Notes: generated from the letters alone by a model not told the origin. A stretch of 64,000 nucleotides of DNA from Diplonema japonicum (GCA_964019335.1 OZ025675.1:252501-316500); one strand, 5' to 3'. Shown: positions 1-10,669, counted from the stretch's first letter. Numbers and translations are program-made.

Positions 1-137
1 GTAAAATAGCTCATTAAAACAAAACAAAAAAAGAAGAAGAAGCGTCGGCTTTAAGCAATTTTGGGTGACAAAAAAAAAAAAAAGAAAATATAAAGAAAAC
101 CTGTTTCGCTTTTTTTTTTTTCATTCATTAGAATCCT
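1..137. other. AT-rich flank downstream of the first receptor gene
   Basis: No gene is seen. The stretch is A-rich, with a run of about 15 A and a T-rich tract just before the stop codon at 138. Its first bases (aaaatagctcattaaaacaa) resemble spacer near 22366-22430, so it is probably shared repeat-derived spacer. Confidence 0.5.
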
Positions 138-1949
138 TTAATACCGGACTACCACGGTGGTGGGGGGGATCTTTTTGATTATCAGGTCTGTGAGGGTGTT
201 TGCCACTGGATCAGCTGGATAGCTTTCGAGTAGCTGAAGAGCTTCTTCCGTAACATTGTCACTCTCGCACTTCCCTAGCAGGTACTGCTTCGCTGCCTCG
301 TTGTACTTCACCCAGTGCTTCGCTCGAGACTCGTCCAGTGCGTACATCCATTCCATGTGGTGCTGAGTCTGAGTTGTTGTAGTCAAAGGGGAGGGCTCCG
401 CAGGAGTCATAACTGGCGTCAGTACCCCATCGTCGCCTACTATGACCTCCCAGACGAGCCCGTCCTTTGATCGACTACTCTTCATAAAAGTGACCGATTT
501 TAAGACAACTCGCATTTCTTGCATGATGCAGGCATCGGAGTAAGCTGTGGTGTTGCACACAACCCCAATGCCCCACTCCGCACCGAGCCTCTCGTACACA
601 GATGACAGAACCGCCGTGTTCCCCATGATGCTGAACCGCCTCACCTCGTTGTTCCCAAGGTCACCCACCAGAACCTTCCCACCGCACACGGCCACGTTCA
701 GTTGTAAGTTCCGGTCGAGCTTTCCTTGTTTTAAAGTGATGGCTGACTGAACTGCCGCCACTGCGTGTTGGACGCATTTTCTCGATGCGTTGAACGAGGC
801 GTGCACGTGGTCCCCGACGAACAGGTCCAGCATCCCCTTCTGTGCACGAACAGCGTGCAGTGCGAACCCGATCACCTTCGCGTGGAGGCGCATGAACTCA
901 ACAGGTTCCGCTTCCGCCATCTCGATCGAGTTCTTCATGTTCATCACCAGCATCGTCGCCCTTGTGCTGGAAAGCGCGTGCTGAGGTAGCGAAGCAAACG
1001 CACGCCGCCCAGACTGCGACTGCGTGTTGGTGTTGGTAATAGTGGTGTCCGACAAGATAGTAGGCGTGGCCAACGTGGTGTTGGAATGTGTCGTGTCCTC
1101 ATCCTCGGAGCTTGACCCTTCATCCTGCAGACAGGACTGCGGGAGGTAAGGTTTATACGACCGGAGGTTCACAAGAATGGTGTGAAGCGCTTCGTGAAGT
1201 CTTTCAGGGAGGTCTTCCTTCGAAAGGTCGAGGTGGGCGTCTGCCTCTTCAAGCTTGAACCCTGCAAGGAAGGAGGCCACGTCGCGTGCTGCAAGAACAC
1301 CCAGTTCCAACTTCCGTTTTTCAGCGAGAACCTCGACCGCGAATCCTCTTGTGAAGTAGTAATCGAGAAGGAAGATGGCAACCATGATAACAAAGGTAAT
1401 CCCTACACTGGATACGCTACGCTCGCACGGCATGGAGTCACAGGTGCAGGTGGCGTTGTAGCGCATTTCGTGGTCACCGTTAAAATCACCGTCACCGATG
1501 TCAAGGAGGCCGAAACGGGTGCTGAGTTCGAGCGAGGTGATGAAGAGCCAGAGGCAGAGGGTGGTAACGACAACGATGGAGGACCTTGACCTGATCCTGC
1601 ACACGAGGAACACATCAACAACTAGGACCGCCATCGGCCACATCCTAGGAAGCATGGCACCCATGGCATTAAGATCTATAAGTATGATGGCTAGAAGGTC
1701 CATGTAGCCCACTATTTCGATCAGCCAGTCGGGCGAATCCTTCATTGCAAACAAATACACAAGGGCTGCTAGGTTTGTCAACAGGCACAGCATGCTCCCT
1801 GCCTGCGCTGCGATCGAGACGACAATCAGCATCCCTGCGCCGCCGACTAGTATCGGCACGAAGAAAAAAGGGACCAATATCATCTTCCTCTTCACGGTGA
1901 CCTCGTCGTCGTCGGGGAGGGCGATCTTCGACAATATCCGCGAATACAT
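138..1949 (-). CDS. Six-TM receptor with degenerate class III cyclase-homology domain, paralog 1
   Basis: A 603-aa membrane protein. The start at 1949 (MYSRILSK) is chosen because it aligns with the starts of six paralogs in the window. The open frame runs further upstream through an A-rich leader that encodes only poly-Lys. Seen: charged N-terminus with PDDDE, six hydrophobic segments within about residues 30-215, a loop with CTCDSMPCER before the last segment, a helical linker ending in SYKPYLPQSCL, a Ser/Thr-rich spacer, a cyclase-like domain (LFVGDHVHASF, VCGGKVLVGDLG) and a C-terminal EWMYALDESRAKHW helix pair. The layout resembles six-TM class III adenylyl cyclases, but the first metal Asp position is Asn (LVMNM) and the transition-state Asn/Arg region reads GNTAVLSSVYERL. 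It is therefore probably a pseudo-cyclase or an altered cyclase. This is the most divergent copy; it ends VVVRY rather than RRQVY. Confidence 0.88.
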   Translation of the reverse strand: MYSRILSKIALPDDDEVTVKRKMILVPFFFVPILVGGAGMLIVVSIAAQAGSMLCLLTNLAALVYLFAMKDSPDWLIEIVGYMDLLAIILIDLNAMGAMLPRMWPMAVLVVDVFLVCRIRSRSSIVVVTTLCLWLFITSLELSTRFGLLDIGDGDFNGDHEMRYNATCTCDSMPCERSVSSVGITFVIMVAIFLLDYYFTRGFAVEVLAEKRKLELGVLAARDVASFLAGFKLEEADAHLDLSKEDLPERLHEALHTILVNLRSYKPYLPQSCLQDEGSSSEDEDTTHSNTTLATPTILSDTTITNTNTQSQSGRRAFASLPQHALSSTRATMLVMNMKNSIEMAEAEPVEFMRLHAKVIGFALHAVRAQKGMLDLFVGDHVHASFNASRKCVQHAVAAVQSAITLKQGKLDRNLQLNVAVCGGKVLVGDLGNNEVRRFSIMGNTAVLSSVYERLGAEWGIGVVCNTTAYSDACIMQEMRVVLKSVTFMKSSRSKDGLVWEVIVGDDGVLTPVMTPAEPSPLTTTTQTQHHMEWMYALDESRAKHWVKYNEAAKQYLLGKCESDNVTEEALQLLESYPADPVANTLTDLIIKKIPPTTVVVRY

Positions 1950-2592
1950 TTTTTTTTTTTGTTCCACCCCCAACTTTTGTACCTGAAAAAGCTTTTTTTT
2001 TTTTTTTTTTTTTTTTCGTACGAAAAAAAGTTGTCTCGATTTTAGTGGTGCCATGCAGTATGTGACACAGCGGCCACCCTTGTGAAACTTCGCCCCGAAG
2101 CCTCCCAAGTCCCCTGTGGTCCCGTAGAAAGTAAAAGTGGAGAGGTAAAGAAAGCTTGGAAATTGAAATAGGGAGAGGGGCCACAGAAGCAATTAAACAC
2201 CAACTGGAGAGTTGTGGGAGGCTTGCTTCACTGGCACGATGCCGCGGGGAGGCTATTTGCCTGACCTGGTGAAGCCACCTTGTTCGATGTAATGGGATAA
2301 GGGACTCTCCGTTGAGGCGATGCTAACTGGCGCCACGCGTAGGGTGGGCTCTCCACCCCCGTCCAGGTTTCCCCACGTGTACGGCTTTAGAACGAGAGTT
2401 TCCCTTTCGCTTGTGTTTCTCCAAACCACAATTACCAGGAACCACCACAGGGAGGTTGGAAACATTGGTCCCCCCAAAAAAAAAAAAAAAAAAAAAGAGA
2501 CATTTAAGGGTACCTGCGGTATGTGACAGGACGCCTGAAAAAAAAAAAAAAAAAAAAAATACACGGGGGATGGTCTATCCATCTAACGTTTA
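1950..2592. repeat. Spacer with two dispersed repeats and homopolymers
   Basis: This is gene-free spacer. Bases about 2045-2180 (ending gtagaaagtaaaagtgg ... agaaagcttggaaattg) recur at 35300-35440 and partly at 23485-23545. Bases about 2478-2537 (gagacatttaagggtacc, then aggacgcctga), bounded on both sides by A runs, recur at 44338-44380. The part at 2190-2460 resembles nothing else I noticed in the window. Confidence 0.6.
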
Positions 2593-3483
2593 TTAACAAT
2601 GCACCTCATGGAAGACAATGTCAGGGTCACGTATCCACGTAGAAGCCCAGGAGGGTGTGCCGTCAGCGTCCCTCCCACTAATGTCCTTCCATTCGGACCA
2701 CTGGAGGGACCGGTCCGTCACAGGGCGAAGGCAGTGTGGGTCCGACAAGAGTGTGGGTATGTTGCGCCTCGCGTCACCAGAGAGCATCCAGCAACCGGAC
2801 AAAGTCGACGCCAGCCTGACCTCCCCGAAGGTGTAGTAAGGCATGGAGTGCACACTGTCTGTCGGGGAAAGAACGAACGAAACATCCCCGAGCCGCAGCA
2901 TCCTGGGAAACACAGGTAAAGATGTTGAGATACGAATCTCATCGGACGGCTGCCATGTTTTCTTTTTCGCGTCATAAATGGACCATTTCAGAGAGGTGTT
3001 GGTAGGCGGTCGGAGACGGTGGCGGCCTGACTGGACCAAACCAGTGTTATCTTTGAGGCTTGCCCTTGTATCGGAGAGCATCCAAGTACCACGTAATGTG
3101 GAATACATTACCTTCCCTCCTTTTGGGCTAATATCTCTCCATGAGGGGACTCCATTCGGTCCTGTACCTGCAAAGGAGTAAGCACCGCTTACTTGAGGTG
3201 GGCCTTTAACCCATATTATATCTTTGTGTTGGGTTTTTGAAGTTTCGTCGTAGTGCTGGAGAGGAGGAGGGGAAGGAGGAGGAGCGAGACGAGGCGGGGT
3301 GTGATGCTGCCGCAGAACCCCTGCAAGCTTTTCTTCCACTTTTTCCAGTGATTTTGTTGCCTCCCGGGCGCTGCCTAAACAAGCGGTCACCTTGTTCTCC
3401 TCTTCCGTCGTCCGCCATGCTTCTGTGATGCACTCGCCTATCGACTTTTCTCTTTTATGTGGTGGGGTTGTGTAGTGGTTCAT
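2593..3483 (-). CDS. Unknown 296-aa protein with an internal two-fold repeat
   Basis: I do not recognise a family. The N-terminal ~75 residues are charged and Pro-rich, with a helical stretch (EATKSLEKVEEKLAGVL) followed by PPRLAPPPSPPPL. The remainder contains two related modules of about 90 residues. Module 1 has GTWMLSDTRASL then RHRLRPPTNTSLKWSIYD. Module 2 has GCWMLSGDARRNI then PHCLRPVTDRSLQWSEWKD. Each module is associated with a G-x-PSW motif (GVPSWRDI; GTPSWASTW). The Trp-rich repeats suggest a beta-rich binding or carbohydrate-recognition fold, but that is only a guess. No signal peptide or TM segment is visible. The start at 3483 is the first ATG. The gene lies between a receptor gene and the ABC transporter on the same strand, separated from each by homopolymer-rich spacer. 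Confidence 0.75.
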   Translation of the reverse strand: MNHYTTPPHKREKSIGECITEAWRTTEEENKVTACLGSAREATKSLEKVEEKLAGVLRQHHTPPRLAPPPSPPPLQHYDETSKTQHKDIIWVKGPPQVSGAYSFAGTGPNGVPSWRDISPKGGKVMYSTLRGTWMLSDTRASLKDNTGLVQSGRHRLRPPTNTSLKWSIYDAKKKTWQPSDEIRISTSLPVFPRMLRLGDVSFVLSPTDSVHSMPYYTFGEVRLASTLSGCWMLSGDARRNIPTLLSDPHCLRPVTDRSLQWSEWKDISGRDADGTPSWASTWIRDPDIVFHEVHC

Positions 3484-4175
3484 TCTTTTTTTTTTCCCCC
3501 CTTCCTATTTTTTTTTTTCTTTTTGATCGGAGTATTCGGGGACAATACGTCACCTGACAGTTCCCTGTGAGCCACCATGTAAATGCCCCCTGATACGTCT
3601 GAATACAAGCCCTATAAGGCGAGCCAGAGAAGCTGCAACCATTTGATCGGAAAATCCGTAAGAGTTTGTAACAACAACAGCTATACGACGGATTGCACCC
3701 CGACTCATGCATCACTGCACCGAACAGGCATTCCAACTGCATTATAGTGCAGTAAAAAGAACCCAAATATTGTTTTAAAAAAAATAAATTTATTAAAAAT
3801 CTTTTTTAAAAATAAAAGGGAGGGAGGAAGAAAAAGATTCACAAAGGTGCTAACAACAACCCAGCGAAAAGACAAAAAGAAAAAACAAAAAGGAGGTGGG
3901 AAGGAGTGAAAATGGCAAAACCCTACTCGAGGGCCGCCCTTAGAAAAAAAAAAGCGGGAATTATTTGTGAGCCACCCTACTGGTGGGGGCTCTACTAAAC
4001 CTCTGAGGAAGGAAATGTAGAATAATGTAGATGTGGGAGGTAAGGAATGAAGAAAAAAAAAAGGAACAGATGTCCCTCTTTTCTTTTTTTTTAAAAAAAC
4101 AAAAGAGTATCTGGTGAGATAGCAGAAAAAGAAATGGTGGCTAGGTGAAGAGACTATCAAGATGATTGAAACAAT

Positions 4176-4245
<70 letters not shown>

Positions 4246-4566
4246 GACACAAACTTCCTCGTAGTTGGGAGAGAGAAAAAGAAATCGTAAAGGGCGATGT
4301 TTAAGGGCAAATCCCACTTGAGGATCACCCAAAAGAAAAAAAAGCATCATAATTCCTTTGAAAAGCTTGCACAAAATTGTGGCTATCCGGCAAATTATAT
4401 GTAAGCCAACTAATTTTCAAAGCTTTCAAAGTGCACAGCATTCTTAAGTAATGTATGGGGCCTCATATCGAAAGGTTCTGAGTACTCAGAGATGCGAGGG
4501 GCTAATAATATGACATATTCTTTTTTTTGTTCACAGAAACAGATTCGTATAAAAGCACAAGGTGCC

Positions 4567-4598
<32 letters not shown>

Positions 4599-4781
4599 GA
4601 AAAGAAAGAAAGAAGAAAGAAGAAGATTCAAAGAACTAGAGAACAAGAAAAAATAAATTCTCTTTCTTTTCTTTGCACGAGAAAAAAAGTTAGATAAGAA
4701 TGAGGGGGAGAAAAAAAATAGAAAGCTAGCGAAAATATGAAATTGAGTGAAAAATCTTTTTTTTTTTTTAAAAAACTTATT
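3484..4781. repeat. AT-rich spacer with a 67-nt T run
   Basis: No gene is supported. The long open frames here translate only low-complexity poly-Lys and poly-Phe. There is an uninterrupted T run at 4178-4244, an A run near 4571-4598 and several shorter runs. In the minus-strand (gene) sense these are A and T tracts between the ABC transporter stop at 4782 and the ATG at 3483. Confidence 0.8.
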
Positions 4782-7700
4782 TTATTCATCATCCTTTCTG
4801 CAGAAGCGCATCAATCCCTGGATGCCCTTTGCAAGAGGGTTCTTCTTTTGCTCCACAGATGTATCTGTGCCTGTCGTGCTGTCCTCGTGTTCATGGTGCA
4901 TGTACTGCTTGCAAATTGCGATGAAAACCTGCTCAAGGGACGTCTCGTTGATGGAGTAGTCAACAATGCCAAGGGACTCACGGGCATTGTTGATAGTGGA
5001 GAACATTTCAGACAACTTCTGCCCGCTGGGGAGCTGGTAGGTCAGCCTGTGGTTGGTCTGCTCAATGAGAACAGAGCTGGGAAAGCGTTCGGTGAAGAAT
5101 CTGACCACTGCACCCTCCTGCTGTGGTGCCACCTTTGCTTGAATCTCGTAAGCACCACCGAACTTGCTCTTCAGGTGGGACAGCGTTCCCAGACACTGCA
5201 GGGCCCCGTCCACCATGATTGCCGTGCGGTGTGCCAAGGCCTCCACCTCCTCTAGGTGGTGGGTTGTTAACACAACGCAACGTCCTTTCCCGATCGACTG
5301 TAAGGCCGTCCACATCCCACGCCGCGCCACAGGGTCCATCCCCGCCGTCGGTTCGTCCAGTAAAATACACGATGGCCCCCCGATCAGGGAGATCGCGATG
5401 CTCGTTTTTCGCTTGTTGCCGCCCGACAGCGATTTGCAGATTGTGTTCTGGTGTTCTTCTAACCCAAGGATCTTCATCAGGCTCTCCGACATCTTCTTCC
5501 TCATCTCTGACGGGACTCCGCGTAGCGCTGCGTACAGCTCGATGTGTTCCTTCGGGGTCAGCAGGTCCAGCAGCGCGTCGAATTGCGGGCAGTACCCCAG
5601 CTCCCTCTTCGCCTCTGTTGATTGTGTCACCACGTCGTAGCCCTTGATGGACGCGGTGCCCGATGTCGGGGCGAAGTCGCCTGCTAGTACCGAGATTGCG
5701 GTTGTCTTCCCCGCCCCGTTCGTTCCAAGGAAGGCGAAGATCTCGTCTGTTTTTACTCCGAATGTTATTTCCTTCACCGCCACCTTCGGGCGCTTCCCGG
5801 GGTACACTTTTCGGAGTTTCTTGACCGCCACCACGTCGCCTGCGCGACCTGCCATCACCTCTGCCTTCTCCGCCGCCACGTCGTCGTCCATGTTGGTGGG
5901 CTCTACGAAGTTGCTGGTGTCGTGTGTGTCAGGCGGCGTTCGCAACCCGAGCTTGTACCAGATCTGCGGGAAGTCGTGCGACATGGCGAGGGCCGCATAG
6001 ATGGGGAACATGATCCACAAGAAGACGATGTCCCACCCCACGATGTTCATGGTCAGCGGCGTGTCGTCTGTCATCCCGTTGTTCCTGTTCGACGGCAGCT
6101 GCGCCAGTGCCATGATCCCGTCCCCCAGACAGAAGGCGGGCACCAGTCGGAATACAAACCTCAGGTCCTTAGCAAGACCTTTCGTGGAGTCGATGATTTG
6201 GAAAATCCCTATCACGATCACCAGCACGAAGCCCGACACGTAGTTCCCCATGAGGACCGTGTTCTGCCCTGTCGACGGCTTCTCGAAGTGGAAGGAGGCG
6301 GCGTACGCAGCGACGATGGCGGTCATCCCGTACGACAGAAATAACATAACGGTGGCGGCGAAGGCCTCCCCGCTCCCGATGTACTCCGTCCTGTCGAACA
6401 TGAAGAAGACAATTATGCTGAGCGAAGTGCTGACTGCAAAGGCCGCGAGGTCCCAGCAGAAGCTCGACAGCCAGTAGGCGGTGAGCTTCACCCCAGACAC
6501 GATCTGCACGTGCTTCGACTTCGACACGCGCTCCTTCACCAGGAAGGCGACGTAGTTCGCGGGGATGAAGCAGAAGGGCAGCATCACATTTATCGAGGTC
6601 ATCACGGCGATCATCCCTTCAATCTGGTTCTTGAAGAAGTCGCTGAAGGGCATGGGGTTGGCTACCAGCTTGATGTATGCGTCGCGATTGCCTGTCTGCT
6701 CTTTGAGTACTGCCGAGGCAAAGCCGTTCAGCGCAATGGGAAGACTGTGCAGGCTGCTGGCGTTGTGGAAGAGCGTCTTGTGCGCATTCCAGCCCACTGT
6801 GGACTGGTACAGCGCCTGCCAGCACTTCACGTTTTCCGTGTCGTTTCTATGCAGCAGCCATTCGTCCATTGCCTCTATCGAGCTGTAGTTAGTCGGCACA
6901 GGTGTCACACCCTCTATCGTGTTTGTTGCGTAGGTGCTGTCCGCAGGGGCCACAGGGAAGATAGAGTCTTCACCGTAGCGCCAGAGGTCGATTGAGGGAA
7001 GGTCGCCGACAGGCATTCCCGCAAGCATCATTGTGAACATGATGAATACTACAGGGAGGACCAGCTGGAAGGCAATCGTGCACTTGTCCCGCCTGCCGTA
7101 CTGAAGCTTCTTGTAGAACAGCCCGCGCCACTGCGATCGGTACAGTGCCGAGTCGTGCAGCCTCTCGTTCGGGTCGATGTCGATGCCCTTCAGCAGTTCT
7201 GCCTTGCCGTCGTAGGTTGGCTGCACGTCGGAGAGCAGCTTCGTCGTCTTGTCAGTGGGTTCGCGGTGCTCCAGGTCGTGCGCGATCTTGATGAAGATCT
7301 CCTCCAACGTCGTCACGCTCATCCCGAAGGACATGATCCCCAGCTCCTTCCCGTTTTTCTCCAGAGCCGCGAACATCTGTGCAAAATTCGGCACCCCCCA
7401 CATGGGGACCCTGAGGGTCAGCTCCGACCCCGCCGCCGACAGCTGCTCCACTTCCTGCGGGTTGTTCGCCTTCAACGGTGCGACCTCCTTCCTCACGGCT
7501 GCTGCGATCTTTTCTGTGCTCGAGCCTGCGTCCAGCTCCATCGTGAGATTGTAGCCGACACCGAGCTTCTGCTTCAGGAAGAATGACGACCCCCAGCAGT
7601 GCACCCGCCCGCCGTGCAGGATTGCGATGGAGTCTCCTAGCAGGTCCGCCTCGTCCATAAAGTGCGTCGTGAGCAGCACCGTCCGTCCCGTGCGCATGTT

Positions 7701-9968
7701 CTTCAGGAGGTCCCAGATAGCCCTGCGTGCCTGCACATCCATCCCTGCTGTCGGCTCGTCCAGGATGATGAACTTCGAGCCACCGATGAGAGCGATCCCT
7801 ACACTGAGCTTCCTCTTCATTCCCCCTGACAGTGAAGCAGAGTCGACGTTCTTCTTCCCGGCCAGCCCTACCTTCTCGAGGAGGTTGTCCACCTGTTGCT
7901 CCAGCTCCCCTGACGGGATCCCCTTCACACGCCCGTAGTAACGCAGGTGCTCTGCGCACGTCATGTTGTCCCACAGGATGTTGTGCTGCGGGCACAGCCC
8001 GATGTCCCGCCGCACCTCCCCGAGGTTGTCCACGATGGAGTTCTCGTACACGGTGGCATCGCCGGAGGTCACAGGCAGCATCCCCGTCAGCATGTTGATG
8101 AGCGTTGTCTTCCCTGCCCCGTTGTGCCCCAGCAGGGCCAGGATCTGCCCCTCGTACAGGGAGAGGTTCACGTTGTTCACCGCCACCTTGGGTTCCTTGG
8201 TCTCTCCTTTGAATTCCTTTCTCAGGTTTGTGATTTTGATGCGTTCCTTCCGAAGCAGAGCCTGCTCCGTGATGCTTTCCATGTTCCTTCTGTCGAACAT
8301 GCCGTCTACTGCGCTGAGGTTTGCGAAGGACGCCGAGCGGAACCAGTAAGGGGGCCAGCAGAAGTAGAAGAAAGGCTTTTTCGCACCCCACTCGCTTGGC
8401 ATCACCTGGTCCAGCCACAAGGCGACCACAAGGTAAAGAACGGTGTCCAGCCACAAAAAGCCGAGGGCGGAGAGGAACGAGTACCGGCCGTCATTTGCGG
8501 TGTCCCACGTGACGGGGGCGCCCCGTCCAGCTGCTTTGAACACGATCGACATTGCCTCGCTGAAGGCGCATGTGTTGAAGATCGACAGGCTGTACGAGGT
8601 GGTCGACGATGGGTCCTGCAGGATAAACGACGGAAGCGCCGAGAAGAGGAACACCATCGGGCTGACAATCCCGGCAAGCGACGCCTTCGAGAACAACGTC
8701 GACAGCAGCACCCCCGCCGAGGCGAGGGACAGCCCGTAGCTGAAGAAGAGAAGGAACACAATGGAGTACTCCATCTCATGAAGCATCGTGGCCTGCATCA
8801 CAATGGAGAGGATGAACCCTGTGACGACCATCTGAAGCATTGTCGTCACCACCCACGACAATTTAAACGCTGACGAGGACAGCCCCATGATGAGCATCGC
8901 TTCACGGACACGACTTTCCTTTTCACGCACGATCTGCGACACAACCTGCGACATGGGGAAGAGGAAGGACAACGTCAGCATCAACGGGGCGTAGAACCCA
9001 CCGCCGGTCATGAAATCGCTAATTCGGTATCCTTGAACGGGCATGGGAATGAGCGTGCTCGGCAAACTATCGACACCAGTTATGTTCTGGTTTATCAAGT
9101 TCTGGATGGACAAGAATCCCCCCCCGAGATAAATTCGAAACTTCCTAACAAACCCCGGCTTGGTCGAGTCGTAAGCATCTGTCCCAGGAGTGGACGTCCG
9201 GTTCATCCTGATAACAAAGTCCGTGGGGCCGTTCACTACAATCACCGCCCATATCCTATCGGAACCATCATGAGACGTAGCGAAGGACATGGCGTCCGAC
9301 TCTGTCTTGAAATGCTGCCTCGTGAACTGGTACGTGTAGGTATTCTCCATAAAAAATGTGTGCAGTCCATCGACTATGCCTTGTTGCTCAGGCGTGTTTG
9401 GAACAAAACTAACATTCACACCGGTTGCAATAGAGTTCACCATTTTGTCATCAGAGAATGTATCCTCGCCGGGGAGTTCTACGGTCATTGCGAAATTCCT
9501 CCACAGGGCTACTAGGTCGTAGCTTGGTATTTTTGTTGCGTTTTCTACGTAAAGCCATGGCGAGAGAATGTCGCTTAGGCGCCCGTCGTCATTGTTGTCA
9601 GGAACATCAGATGTGAGGCAGAGATTTCCCAAGCAGTGGAATGACGCTGGAGTGTCATTGCATTTTTGGTAATTTTCCGTTGGGCCGTCCAACCTGCACA
9701 TCCATGGTTTGAAATATTCATCAGGATCGAAGAAATTTCCGTCGAATTCCCTGTTGTTCCAGGTGGAGAAGCCTGCTGCATAGTACGCCGGCAGTACCGC
9801 TATCATGAACAGAGAAGGCAGGAGGATCTCTACTACCGTGCTGAGAAATGCTCGTGATTTTAGGCGGAGGTTTTTTATCACTACGAAACCAACCGCCTCC
9901 AGTATATGCGGTTTTGTGTAGCTGCCAACCGGAACATGATTGTCATCTGGGCTATGCAGCATAGCCAT
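4782..9968 (-). CDS. Full-length ABCA-type ABC transporter
   Basis: A 1728-aa full transporter of subfamily A, which typically moves lipids across membranes with ATP hydrolysis. Order: N-terminal TM near residues 40-60, a large luminal or extracellular domain, a TM block at about 320-530, NBD1, a second TM with a large loop and TM block at about 990-1340, then NBD2. NBD1 has Walker A GHNGAGKTT (about 613), signature LSGGMKRK (about 713) and Walker B FIILDEPTAGMD. NBD2 has Walker A GTNGAGKTT (about 1414), signature LSGGNKRK (about 1513) and ILLDEPTAGMD. Both sites look catalytically intact. The length fits ABCA proteins and there is no intron. The ATG at 9968 (MAMLHSPDD) follows an A-rich leader; a second in-frame ATG lies at 9962. 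The substrate cannot be told from the sequence. Confidence 0.95.
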   Translation of the reverse strand: MAMLHSPDDNHVPVGSYTKPHILEAVGFVVIKNLRLKSRAFLSTVVEILLPSLFMIAVLPAYYAAGFSTWNNREFDGNFFDPDEYFKPWMCRLDGPTENYQKCNDTPASFHCLGNLCLTSDVPDNNDDGRLSDILSPWLYVENATKIPSYDLVALWRNFAMTVELPGEDTFSDDKMVNSIATGVNVSFVPNTPEQQGIVDGLHTFFMENTYTYQFTRQHFKTESDAMSFATSHDGSDRIWAVIVVNGPTDFVIRMNRTSTPGTDAYDSTKPGFVRKFRIYLGGGFLSIQNLINQNITGVDSLPSTLIPMPVQGYRISDFMTGGGFYAPLMLTLSFLFPMSQVVSQIVREKESRVREAMLIMGLSSSAFKLSWVVTTMLQMVVTGFILSIVMQATMLHEMEYSIVFLLFFSYGLSLASAGVLLSTLFSKASLAGIVSPMVFLFSALPSFILQDPSSTTSYSLSIFNTCAFSEAMSIVFKAAGRGAPVTWDTANDGRYSFLSALGFLWLDTVLYLVVALWLDQVMPSEWGAKKPFFYFCWPPYWFRSASFANLSAVDGMFDRRNMESITEQALLRKERIKITNLRKEFKGETKEPKVAVNNVNLSLYEGQILALLGHNGAGKTTLINMLTGMLPVTSGDATVYENSIVDNLGEVRRDIGLCPQHNILWDNMTCAEHLRYYGRVKGIPSGELEQQVDNLLEKVGLAGKKNVDSASLSGGMKRKLSVGIALIGGSKFIILDEPTAGMDVQARRAIWDLLKNMRTGRTVLLTTHFMDEADLLGDSIAILHGGRVHCWGSSFFLKQKLGVGYNLTMELDAGSSTEKIAAAVRKEVAPLKANNPQEVEQLSAAGSELTLRVPMWGVPNFAQMFAALEKNGKELGIMSFGMSVTTLEEIFIKIAHDLEHREPTDKTTKLLSDVQPTYDGKAELLKGIDIDPNERLHDSALYRSQWRGLFYKKLQYGRRDKCTIAFQLVLPVVFIMFTMMLAGMPVGDLPSIDLWRYGEDSIFPVAPADSTYATNTIEGVTPVPTNYSSIEAMDEWLLHRNDTENVKCWQALYQSTVGWNAHKTLFHNASSLHSLPIALNGFASAVLKEQTGNRDAYIKLVANPMPFSDFFKNQIEGMIAVMTSINVMLPFCFIPANYVAFLVKERVSKSKHVQIVSGVKLTAYWLSSFCWDLAAFAVSTSLSIIVFFMFDRTEYIGSGEAFAATVMLFLSYGMTAIVAAYAASFHFEKPSTGQNTVLMGNYVSGFVLVIVIGIFQIIDSTKGLAKDLRFVFRLVPAFCLGDGIMALAQLPSNRNNGMTDDTPLTMNIVGWDIVFLWIMFPIYAALAMSHDFPQIWYKLGLRTPPDTHDTSNFVEPTNMDDDVAAEKAEVMAGRAGDVVAVKKLRKVYPGKRPKVAVKEITFGVKTDEIFAFLGTNGAGKTTAISVLAGDFAPTSGTASIKGYDVVTQSTEAKRELGYCPQFDALLDLLTPKEHIELYAALRGVPSEMRKKMSESLMKILGLEEHQNTICKSLSGGNKRKTSIAISLIGGPSCILLDEPTAGMDPVARRGMWTALQSIGKGRCVVLTTHHLEEVEALAHRTAIMVDGALQCLGTLSHLKSKFGGAYEIQAKVAPQQEGAVVRFFTERFPSSVLIEQTNHRLTYQLPSGQKLSEMFSTINNARESLGIVDYSINETSLEQVFIAICKQYMHHEHEDSTTGTDTSVEQKKNPLAKGIQGLMRFCRKDDE

Positions 9969-10660
9969 TTTTTTTTTTTTTTTTGTTTTTTTTTTGAATC
10001 TTTTTTTTTTTTTTTTTTTTTTTTTTGTGGTGGAAATTTTTATAATTAGGGAAAAGAAAAGAAGAAGAAGAAGAAAAAAAAAAAAAAAAAGGAAATATAA
10101 AAAAATTAGTTCGGTTCGTTCTTAAACCCCATGATTTGGGCGATCAAGTCCCTGATTTTCTTTTTTTTCCCCTTTCCCCCCCCCCCTTTTTTTCATTTTG
10201 CTTTAGATTAGGTGTAGAAGTAGGGCAAGATAAAAAGAAATTCACTATGATAGGAACGAAGTGGTTGGCAACGGCCCGCCAAAAAAAAAAAAAAAAAGAG
10301 CGTCAAGGTTTCTTTTTTTTTTTTTCCTCTTTTCTTTTTTTTTTTTTCCCTCTTTTTTTTTTTCTTCTTTGTTTCAAAGAGAAATGTGATTGAGAAGAAT
10401 TTACTCAAAAAAAAAAATATATATATATATAGTATCGCATAGATCTGAGACAAGACAACATTAGTGTCCTGGGACCACTCCTAAAGACAAAGGGATCCTG
10501 ACACGAACTCTTCAGATTTCTGTTTCCTCCCCACCGCCCCATCACGAGGCCTATGCCCTCAAGACCGGAACGAATAGTGTAATATAAAAATCCAACGCAA
10601 TGGCATAGCAAAGAAAGAAGAAGAAAAAAAGAAGAAGAAAATACCGTAAAACAATAAATT
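9969..10660. repeat. Homopolymer-rich upstream spacer of the ABC transporter
   Basis: No gene. T and A runs alternate. On the minus strand a long pyrimidine tract (about 10045-10092) precedes an A-rich leader before the ATG at 9968. That arrangement would suit a trans-splice acceptor region, but no spliced-leader evidence is available. A short TA repeat lies at about 10418-10432. Confidence 0.5.
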
Positions 10661-10669
10661 TACCGAAAA

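Noticed and set aside
1950-2192. N-terminal extension of the first receptor (81 extra codons)
   Set aside because: It is AT-rich, includes a poly-Lys stretch from an A run, lies over a dispersed repeat and is absent from all paralogs.
7252-8454. 400-aa Arg/Gly-rich ORF inside the ABC transporter
   Set aside because: It is a shadow frame on the same strand over NBD1; its composition is typical of a GC-rich off-frame translation.
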